Origin: JBECKQ01 sp040235375
GTDB lineage: Bacteria > Planctomycetota > Phycisphaerae > UBA1845
DNA: 5,012 bases
Reading direction: 5' to 3'
Assembly (NCBI GenBank): GCA_040235375.1
Contig: JBECKQ010000248.1
Span: 1 to 5,012, forward strand
Part shown: positions 1 to 5,012 of the stretch, piece by piece
Numbering within the stretch: position 1 is the first letter of the stretch
Layout of the letters: every line of letters starts with the position of its first letter
Translations under genes and position numbers: made by a program
The notes under the pieces: generated by a model
What the model was told of the DNA's origin: nothing
Seen by the model: the letters and a program-made list of their open reading frames with translations, nothing else
The model's database searches: none

Positions 1-702
1 CGCGTGGAGTGCTTCCTTGCGCAGGCGGTGGATTCCGCCGAGGGCGAATTGCGTGATCATGGCCGCCAGGGGCGGGATGTCCGCCGGGTGCGACGGTGGC
101 GGGAACCCGAAGCGCTTCAACGCCTCCTTGCCCAGCTCGTGGACAACGCACAGGCCGATCACGAAGTTCGTGCATTGGCCGCGGAGACGGGCGGTGTCGG
201 CGCTGCCCAGCAGTGCGGCGACGATGCGGGCCAGTTCGTCGCGGACCGGCCTCATTACGTTCTCGACCAGTTCGTCCAGCGCTGCGGTCGGCGCACGCAG
301 TTCGCGCACGAACAACTGGCCGGCGTAGGGATGCCCGGCCCGACGCACGAGCACGATGCGAAGCATGTGTTCGATCGCCCGGCCAAGTGCCGCAGCCGGT
401 GCCTCACCGCGGCGGAAGCGCGGGAACGGGTCCCGCTCGAGCAGGCCCTGGTGCGAGCGAACCACAACGGCTCGATACAGGCCTTCCTTGCTGCCGAAGT
501 GGTGCCGCACCGCGGCGATATTGGCATCCGCAGCCTCGCAGATCTCCCGTACGCTGGTTTCCTCAAAACCCTTGGCGGCGAACAATCGCCCGGCGGCGTC
601 CAGCAGCCGCAGTTGTGTCTCGAGTGCGTCGCGGCGCCGCGAAACGCGGGGTTGGGAATTTCGGTTTACGGCCCGCGATTTAGCTGACGTTTTCTTCGCC
701 AT
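1..702 (-). CDS. TetR/AcrR-family regulator, CecR-like (3' end off window)
   Basis: This is probably the ligand-responsive repressor of the divergent exporter operon. Reading leftward from the ATG at 702-700, the frame stays open for 234 codons to the window edge, so the stop is not seen. Residues about 27-80 form a TetR DNA-binding domain: a first helix (LRLLDAAGRLFAAKGFEETS), then the helix-turn-helix ending in NIAAVRHHFGSKEGLY at 61-76, which is typical of the family. The remainder is an all-helical ligand/dimer domain. Segments such as FVRELRAPTAALDEL (131-145) and VVHELGKEALKRFGF (186-200) resemble the CecR C-terminal domain (DUF1956). CecR of E. coli is about 223 residues, so only a few residues should be missing here. 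The N-terminal 25 residues are basic and probably disordered. The next Met is at residue 113, after the HTH, so the start is secure. No Shine-Dalgarno precedes it. The TetR assignment is firm; the CecR subfamily is likely; the ligand is unknown. Confidence 0.9.
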   Translation of the reverse strand, partial: MAKKTSAKSRAVNRNSQPRVSRRRDALETQLRLLDAAGRLFAAKGFEETSVREICEAADANIAAVRHHFGSKEGLYRAVVVRSHQGLLERDPFPRFRRGEAPAAALGRAIEHMLRIVLVRRAGHPYAGQLFVRELRAPTAALDELVENVMRPVRDELARIVAALLGSADTARLRGQCTNFVIGLCVVHELGKEALKRFGFPPPSHPADIPPLAAMITQFALGGIHRLRKEALHA

Positions 703-708
703 GCCTGA

Positions 709-737
709 ACGGTAGCACGCCCCCCATGAAAATTCAA
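709..737 (-). promoter_or_regulatory. Candidate promoter for the TetR-type regulator gene
   Basis: On the minus strand, TTGAAT (737-732) could be a -35 box and TACCGT (714-709) a weak -10 box, separated by 17 bases. The predicted start site, 7 bases past the -10, is base 702, the A of the regulator's ATG, so the transcript would be leaderless. The -35 box overlaps the left edge of the palindromic operator, which would give autoregulation. The -10 matches consensus at only three of six bases, so this is a tentative call. Confidence 0.4.
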
Positions 738-753
738 ACGCGCGTTTGACTTT
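730..753. promoter_or_regulatory. Palindromic operator in the divergent promoter region
   Basis: The core at 734-749, TCAAACGCGCGTTTGA, is a perfect 16-base inverted repeat. Including flanks (AAA at 730-732 against TTT at 751-753), the symmetry extends to 24 bases with a single mismatched pair (733/750). Size and dyad symmetry suit a TetR-family dimer, and the site lies between the regulator and the operon it should control. Its outer ends overlap the -35 boxes of both opposed candidate promoters. Binding by the adjacent regulator is inferred from position and symmetry. Confidence 0.75.
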
Positions 754-775
754 CTCTGCCGAAACGGTCTACACT
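746..775 (+). promoter_or_regulatory. Sigma70-type promoter of the exporter operon
   Basis: TTGACT (746-751, five of six consensus bases) is followed after 18 bases by TACACT (770-775, four of six). The predicted start site is near G782. The -35 box overlaps the right arm of the palindrome, so a bound repressor would exclude RNA polymerase. The promoter leaves a leader of about 30-45 bases before the GTG start candidates of the first gene. Confidence 0.6.
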
Positions 776-814
776 CCTCTTGCATTGCGGCGATTCATCG
801 GGACGCACCGCTGT

Positions 815-819
815 GGGGA
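815..819 (+). promoter_or_regulatory. Possible ribosome binding site deciding the first operon gene's start
   Basis: GGGGA at 815-819 sits five bases before GTG 825. A rival, GGGA at 800-803, sits nine bases before the in-frame GTG 813. Neither is a full GGAGG, so the choice of 825 is a moderate preference. Both GTG codons lie downstream of the predicted transcription start. Confidence 0.35.
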
Positions 820-824
820 TAGTT

Positions 825-2345
825 GTGCTGCACTGCTTGAAAAGTCCACCAGCATGGGTTTTTGCCCTGGTCGGCCTGCCGGTGACATTCGCCGGAGGCG
901 GCTGCGCTGCGCACCGCCAGCCGGACCTGGAGAGACTCCAGGCCATGGCCGCAGCCCCCTGGCGCGCAAAACTGGCCGCGAACGCGCCCGCCACTCAGCA
1001 GGCGCAAGTGCTCTCCTGGTGGCGCGGTCTCAATGATCCGATCTTCGCCGACCTGGCCACGCAGGCCCTGCAGGGAAATCTCAACCTGGCGCAAATGCGC
1101 CAGCGCATCGTCGAGGCCCGGGCCCGCCGCGGCGTCGTCAACGCCGAACGCCTGCCACAGATCGACAGCCCGACGCAGTACGAGCGCGCCGGCTCAGGAC
1201 CAGACTCTCTTTCCTTCGCCGGTCCGCCACCCGGTATCGTGAAGAATCTTTACGCCACCGGCGTCGTCGCCAACTGGGAGGTTGATCTGTGGGGACGTGT
1301 GCAGCGCCTGGTGGACGCAGCCGACGATCAGACCCGGGCCGCGGTCGATGACTATCGCGACGCGGCCGTCTCGTTGCTGAGCGAGCTTGCCTTGGCCTAC
1401 ATCGACGTGCGCACGCTCCACCGCCGCCTGGACCTCGTCGAGCAGAACGTGATGCTGCAGCGCCGCACGCTCGAGCTCGCCGAGTCGCGCTATGCCGCCG
1501 GCAACGGCCCGGCGATCGACGTGACCCAGGCGCGTCGCCTTTTGCGCCAGACGCAATCCCGCGTGCCGGAGCTGCGCCGTGCCCGGATCGTTGCCGAAAA
1601 CCGCGTTGCCATTCTGCTCGGCAAGCGGCCCGCGGACGGCGTCGTCCCGCCGGGCGGCATGCCGCAGACGCCGCCGCCGGCGGACATGCGCGTGCCCGCA
1701 GACCTGATCACCCGCCGCGCCGACGTCCGCCGCGCCGATTGGAAATACCGCGCCGCGCTCGCCCAGGTGGACGCCGCCGAGGCGGAGCGGCTCCCGCGCC
1801 TCACGGTAAGCGGCTCCTTCCACTTGTCGGCAGGCAGAATCGGGAATCTTTTTGACCAGGCCTACGTGTACTCCTTCGGGCCGCAATTGACATTTCCCAT
1901 ATTCGAAGGAGGCCGTATCTCGGCCAACGTTCGCGTGCACAAGTCGCAGGCCGAGCAGGCCCGCCTCCAACTCGAACAGACGTTGCTGACCGCCATTGAG
2001 GAAGTCGAAAACGCCGCCACGGGCTACATGCACAAACGCGAGGAAGCCGACGAGCTCGAAGCCGCCAGCGCCGCCGCCGAAAGCAGCGCCGCACTCGCCG
2101 AGCAGCTATACCGCTCGGGCCTGCGCGACCTCACGCAGTCGATCGACGCTCAGCGCCAGCTCGTCAACATCCAGGACAGTCTGGCCCTTACCAGGCAGGA
2201 GGTTCTCGGCCAGGCCGTCCAGCTCTATCGCGCTCTCGGCGGTGGCTGGGAGATGATCGGCCTGAACGGAGAGGTTATCGCCCCCACGACGCAGCCGGTG
2301 CAGTCGGCCGAGGCGACGGCAACTCCGCCGGAGGGGGCGTCATGA
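825..2345 (+). CDS. Outer-membrane efflux channel, NodT/TolC family, probable lipoprotein
   Basis: This is the outer-membrane duct of a tripartite exporter, expected to work as a trimer docking onto the HlyD-type adaptor encoded next. From GTG 825 it has 506 residues, close to the usual NodT-family length. A signal peptide with Lys6 and a hydrophobic stretch (WVFALVGLPVTFAGG) leads to Cys27, a likely lipid-attachment site, although the preceding GGG is a poor lipobox. Family hallmarks are the DPIFADLATQALQGN segment (71-85), WEVDLWGR (151-158), VPADLITRRADVRRAD starting each second-repeat helix, LPRLTVSG, and FPIFEGGR (357-364). The two halves repeat the same helical and beta plan. The frame is open upstream to TTG 780, but the promoter puts transcription start near 782, so GTG 825 or GTG 813 is preferred; TTG 837 is also possible. 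The stop overlaps the next gene's start (ATGA), indicating translational coupling. Family is firm; the exported substrate is unknown. Confidence 0.92.
   Translation: MLHCLKSPPAWVFALVGLPVTFAGGGCAAHRQPDLERLQAMAAAPWRAKLAANAPATQQAQVLSWWRGLNDPIFADLATQALQGNLNLAQMRQRIVEARARRGVVNAERLPQIDSPTQYERAGSGPDSLSFAGPPPGIVKNLYATGVVANWEVDLWGRVQRLVDAADDQTRAAVDDYRDAAVSLLSELALAYIDVRTLHRRLDLVEQNVMLQRRTLELAESRYAAGNGPAIDVTQARRLLRQTQSRVPELRRARIVAENRVAILLGKRPADGVVPPGGMPQTPPPADMRVPADLITRRADVRRADWKYRAALAQVDAAEAERLPRLTVSGSFHLSAGRIGNLFDQAYVYSFGPQLTFPIFEGGRISANVRVHKSQAEQARLQLEQTLLTAIEEVENAATGYMHKREEADELEAASAAAESSAALAEQLYRSGLRDLTQSIDAQRQLVNIQDSLALTRQEVLGQAVQLYRALGGGWEMIGLNGEVIAPTTQPVQSAEATATPPEGAS
2330..2334 (+). promoter_or_regulatory. 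Strong ribosome binding site for the adaptor gene
   Basis: GGAGG (2330-2334, within a longer GGAGGGGG run) lies seven bases before ATG 2342 and inside the last codons of the channel gene. It fixes the adaptor start and fits coupled translation through the ATGA overlap. Confidence 0.7.
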
Positions 2346-3400
2346 AGCGCGTCATCTTCCTCGTGATCGTCATCGTGGCGGCGGCCGTGGGCGGCGCGCT
2401 GCTCTACGGCTGGTGGACCGGATGGGGCGCCAGGAGCGAGGCGCGAACGATCACGGTGTACGGCAACATCGAGATTCGCGACGTCCAGCTTGCCTTCAAC
2501 GGCGAAGAGCACGTCGCCGAGGTGCTCGTCGAAGAGGGCGATTTCGTCAAGCCCGGCCAACTGCTGGCCCGCCTGCAAACCGATCGGCTCGAAGCGCAGA
2601 TCGACCGCGCCAACGCGGACATCGAGGCCCAGGCCCAGGTCGTCCGCCGGCTGGAAAACGGCACGCGGCCGCAGGACATCGAGAAGGCGCGGGCGAACGT
2701 GGCCGCCGCCGAGGCCCGCGTGAAAAACGCCCAGCGCGTCCTCGATCGTGTACGCGAAACGGTTACGACCGGCGCTTCGAGTCAGGAGGACCTGGACGAC
2801 GCCCTCGCCCAGCTCGACGTCGAGAACGCGACGCTGAACGTCCGCCGGCAGGAACTGGACCTTGCCGTCATCGGCCCACGGGAAGAGGACATCGCCGAAG
2901 CGCACGCCACGCTGGCGTCGCGGCGGGCGGATCTCGCCCTGCTCAAAGATCGCCTGCTGGACACGGCGTTGTTCGCTCCCGCGGCGGGAATCATCCAGAG
3001 CCGGATTCTCGAACCGGGCGATTACGCAACGCCCGCGCGCCCCCTTTTCACTTTGGCGCTGATCAATCCGAAGTGGGTGCGGGCATACGTCCCCGAGCCG
3101 GAGCTGGGCAAAATCGCCCAGGGCATGCGCGCGACGGTCACCACCGACTCCTTCCCCACCATGAAGTTCCAGGGCTGGGTCGGCTTCATCTCGCCGACTG
3201 CGGAGTTCACGCCTAAAACCGTGCAAACGACCGAACTGCGTACGCGGCTGGTGTATCAGGTGCGCGTCTATGTGAACGATCCCGACAACCTCCTTCGCCT
3301 CGGCCAGCCGGTCACTGTCCAGATCGATCGGGAGGCAACGCGCGCAGAGCCGCAGTCCATGCCCGTCAACAGCGGCGCCTCGGCGACGAGTCAGCCGTGA
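2342..3400 (+). CDS. ybhG: HlyD/YbhG-type membrane fusion protein (periplasmic adaptor)
   Basis: This is the periplasmic adaptor that links the inner-membrane ABC pump to the outer-membrane channel. It has 352 residues, near the family's usual 330-350. An N-terminal membrane anchor (about 4-25) follows the basic MKR. TVYGNIEIRDVQLAF (38-52) starts the barrel, and the first half of the lipoyl domain contains VEEGDFVKPGQLLARL (63-78). A long alpha-helical hairpin covers about 81-207. The second lipoyl half includes LFAPAAGIIQSRILEPGDY (210-228). The C-terminal beta-barrel region carries KWVRAYV (244-250) and SPTAEFTPKTVQTTELRT (284-301), a segment I recognise as highly characteristic of YbhG. 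Two related stretches, NGTRPQDIEKARANV (106-120) and IGPREEDIAEAHATL (177-191), mark the two hairpin arms. The last 22 residues are Ser/Pro/Ala-rich and probably flexible. The gene overlaps its upstream neighbour by four bases and is 18 bases from the ATPase gene. Homology is strong; substrate is not shown. Confidence 0.93.
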   Translation: MKRVIFLVIVIVAAAVGGALLYGWWTGWGARSEARTITVYGNIEIRDVQLAFNGEEHVAEVLVEEGDFVKPGQLLARLQTDRLEAQIDRANADIEAQAQVVRRLENGTRPQDIEKARANVAAAEARVKNAQRVLDRVRETVTTGASSQEDLDDALAQLDVENATLNVRRQELDLAVIGPREEDIAEAHATLASRRADLALLKDRLLDTALFAPAAGIIQSRILEPGDYATPARPLFTLALINPKWVRAYVPEPELGKIAQGMRATVTTDSFPTMKFQGWVGFISPTAEFTPKTVQTTELRTRLVYQVRVYVNDPDNLLRLGQPVTVQIDREATRAEPQSMPVNSGASATSQP

Positions 3401-3405
3401 GAGAG

Positions 3406-3410
3406 AGGGA
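3406..3410 (+). promoter_or_regulatory. Ribosome binding site for the tandem ATPase gene
   Basis: AGGGA (3406-3410) in the 18-base gap after the adaptor's TGA lies eight bases before ATG 3419, and it supports that start. Confidence 0.55.
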
Positions 3411-3418
3411 ACCGACTG

Positions 3419-5012
3419 ATGTCCAGCACGGCCGCAGCCGACCAGGCTTCCCACGCGGGCACGGCTCTCCGGGCCGAGCACGTGAGCAAGCGCTTTGTCG
3501 ACAAGAAGAAAAAGAAGCCGGCGGTCGAAGCCCTGCGCGACGCCTCGCTGAACGTGGCCCAGGGCGAGGTCGTCGGCCTCGTCGGTCCCGATGGCGCGGG
3601 CAAGACGACGCTGATCCGCTGCATGGCCGGCCTGCTCGTCCCCACCGAAGGCGACATCGACGTACTCGGCCTGGACCCGGTGGCCGATACGCTCGCCATT
3701 CGCGGGCGCATCGGCTACATGCCGCAGAAGTTCGGCCTGTACCAGGACCTGACCGTCCAGGAGAATCTGGACCTCTACGCCGACCTTCAGGCCGTCCCCC
3801 CCGCCGATCGCCCCGACCGCTACGCCCGCCTGACCAGGATGACCAACCTCGAATCGTTCACCGATCGCCTGGCCGGTCGTCTCTCCGGCGGCATGAAGCA
3901 GAAGCTCGGGCTGGCGTGCGCGTTGATCAAGTCGCCGCAGCTCCTTCTGCTGGACGAGCCGACCGTGGGCGTCGACCCCGTTTCGCGGCGCGAGCTGTGG
4001 CAGATCGTCGACGAGCTGGTCGAGAAGGACAACATCGGCGTGCTCGTATCCACGGCCTACCTCGACGAAGTAGAGCGGTTCGATCACGTTATCGTCATGT
4101 TCAACGGCGAGATCGTGGATGCGGGCACGCCGCAGATGTTCCGCGAGCGGCTCGCCGGCCAGGTCTTCGAAGTCGATTGCGACAACCAGCGGACCGCGCG
4201 GCGCATTCATTCGCGCGCCGTCGGGCTCGACAGCGTCGCCGATGCGACCATCCGTGCCGGCCGGGTCCGCATCGTCGCCGCCGAGCGCGATGAGCAATTC
4301 GCCGCGAAGCTCGGCGAAGAACTCGAAGCGCAAATCGAACCGAGCGAGCCTGCGTTTGAAGACGCCTTCATGCACATCGCGTACGAGCGCCGAAAGGATG
4401 CCGGCGGCCTGCATTTCGGATCTCAGGAGGAGGCGTCACAGTCGCCCACGCAGCCGGAAAGCCGAGAGGAGGTCGTCGTTCACGTTCGCGATCTCGTCAA
4501 GCGCTTCGGTGACTTCGAAGCGGTCAAGCAGGTTTCGTTCGACGTGCACGCCGGCGAAGTCTTCGGCCTGCTCGGGCCGAACGGCGCCGGCAAGAGCACG
4601 ACGTTTCGCATGCTCTGCGGTCTGCTGAAAGTGACGGAAGGAGAGGTGAAGGTTGCCGGCCGCGACCTGCGGCACGCCGCGGGCAAGGCCCGCGCCCGCC
4701 TTGGCTACATGGCTCAGCAGTTCTCGCTCTACGGCCGCCTGAGCGTGGAGGAGAACCTGACCTTCTTCGGCCGGGCGTACGGTCTTCGTGGCCGGCGCCT
4801 GCGCGAACGGATCGACTGGGCGTACGATCGGTTCGGCATCGGCGAGCGGAGGGACGAGCGCACCGACCTGCTGCCCGGCGGCTTCAAGCAGCGGCTGGCG
4901 ATGGCCGTCGCCACCCTGCACGAGCCGGACATTCTGTTCCTCGACGAGCCCACGTCGGGCGTCGACCCGCTGGCTCGCCGCGAATTCTGGCGGCGGATCA
5001 ACGACTTCGCCG
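3419..5012 (+). CDS. ybhF: YbhF-like tandem ABC ATPase (two nucleotide-binding domains; 3' end off window)
   Basis: This is the cytoplasmic motor for an ABC-2 type exporter, with two ATPase domains on one chain. The visible part is 531 residues; E. coli YbhF is 578, so about 50-60 are missing. Domain 1: Walker A GPDGAGKTT (56-64, with the Asp seen in YbhF), Q-loop Gln103 in YMPQKFGLY, signature LSGGMKQK (155-162), Walker B LLLLDEP (175-181), D-loop GVDP (184-187). At the H-loop the sequence is STAYLDE (211-217), so Ala213 replaces the usual His. A linker with an acidic/Ser/Pro-rich part runs to about 351. Domain 2: Walker A GPNGAGKST (386-394), Q-loop Gln433, signature LPGGFKQR (485-492, Pro for Ser), Walker B ILFLDEP (505-511), GVDP (514-517). 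Its H-loop is beyond the edge. A five-lysine run (29-33) precedes the first ATP site. The adaptor upstream fits an operon of ybhG-ybhF order, and ybhS/ybhR-like permeases are expected next. Family is firm; substrate is unknown. Confidence 0.94.
   Translation, partial: MSSTAAADQASHAGTALRAEHVSKRFVDKKKKKPAVEALRDASLNVAQGEVVGLVGPDGAGKTTLIRCMAGLLVPTEGDIDVLGLDPVADTLAIRGRIGYMPQKFGLYQDLTVQENLDLYADLQAVPPADRPDRYARLTRMTNLESFTDRLAGRLSGGMKQKLGLACALIKSPQLLLLDEPTVGVDPVSRRELWQIVDELVEKDNIGVLVSTAYLDEVERFDHVIVMFNGEIVDAGTPQMFRERLAGQVFEVDCDNQRTARRIHSRAVGLDSVADATIRAGRVRIVAAERDEQFAAKLGEELEAQIEPSEPAFEDAFMHIAYERRKDAGGLHFGSQEEASQSPTQPESREEVVVHVRDLVKRFGDFEAVKQVSFDVHAGEVFGLLGPNGAGKSTTFRMLCGLLKVTEGEVKVAGRDLRHAAGKARARLGYMAQQFSLYGRLSVEENLTFFGRAYGLRGRRLRERIDWAYDRFGIGERRDERTDLLPGGFKQRLAMAVATLHEPDILFLDEPTSGVDPLARREFWRRINDFA

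Noticed and set aside
4..687. Plus-strand open frame of 227 codons opposite the TetR-type gene
   Set aside because: It is the antisense of a well-supported regulator gene. It has no convincing start signal and no domain.
1194..2033. Minus-strand open frame of 279 codons inside the channel gene
   Set aside because: It is antisense to the conserved NodT-type coding sequence, and its composition is that of a GC-rich shadow frame.
3511..3526. A-rich lysine codon run as a possible frameshift (slippage) site
   Set aside because: No canonical slippery heptamer is present, the frame is continuous through both ATPase domains, and no alternative product makes sense.
3397..4293. Plus-strand open frame of 298 codons overlapping the ATPase gene
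   Set aside because: It is an out-of-frame reading of the ATPase gene with an Arg/Pro-rich product. The ATPase frame carries every ABC motif.
4352..4359. GCGTTTGA, identical to one arm of the operator
   Set aside because: It is a lone half-site within ATPase codons with no facing arm, so it is best explained by chance.
2225..4414. Minus-strand open frame of 729 codons opposite the adaptor and ATPase genes
   Set aside because: It mirrors two clearly homologous plus-strand genes. Its product is rich in Arg, Gly, Asp and His, as expected for the reverse complement of GC-rich codons, and shows no recognisable domain.

Overview
The window is GC-rich DNA with mostly G/C-ending codons. It comes from a Gram-negative (double-membrane) bacterium, because it encodes an outer-membrane channel of a tripartite exporter. 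The lineage cannot be fixed from this sequence. High-GC proteobacteria or Planctomycetota-like groups would fit, but that is a guess.

Layout: a TetR/AcrR-family regulator occupies the minus strand from base 702 down to the left edge, and its stop codon lies outside the window. A short divergent control region (703-824) follows. Three tightly packed plus-strand genes come next: an outer-membrane efflux protein of the NodT/TolC type (about 825-2345), a YbhG-like HlyD-family periplasmic adaptor (2342-3400, overlapping the previous gene by 4 bases), and a YbhF-like ATPase with two ABC domains on one chain (3419 to the right edge, about 531 codons visible). The two permease genes expected for this family (ybhS/ybhR type) would lie just beyond the right edge.

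Together these look like a regulated ABC-type tripartite exporter. The tandem ATPase would power an inner-membrane ABC-2 permease pair, the adaptor would bridge the periplasm, and the outer-membrane factor would give the exit duct. The regulator resembles E. coli CecR (YbiH), which is known to control ybhGFSR there. The pairing of regulator and transporter is therefore conserved, but here the regulator is divergent and a dedicated outer-membrane channel gene leads the operon.

The most informative non-coding element is a perfect 16-base palindrome, TCAAACGCGCGTTTGA (734-749), in the divergent gap. Its two outer ends overlap the -35 boxes of two opposed candidate promoters, so one operator could control both directions. 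The regulator's promoter places its start site on the A of the ATG, suggesting a leaderless mRNA. In the ATPase, the visible motif defects (no H-loop His in domain 1, no signature Ser in domain 2) fall in the same composite ATP site, which predicts one degenerate and one catalytic site. I see no mobile element, CRISPR array, RNA gene or clear terminator, and no gene-free stretch longer than about 120 bases. The system belongs to a known family; I do not see a wholly new one.
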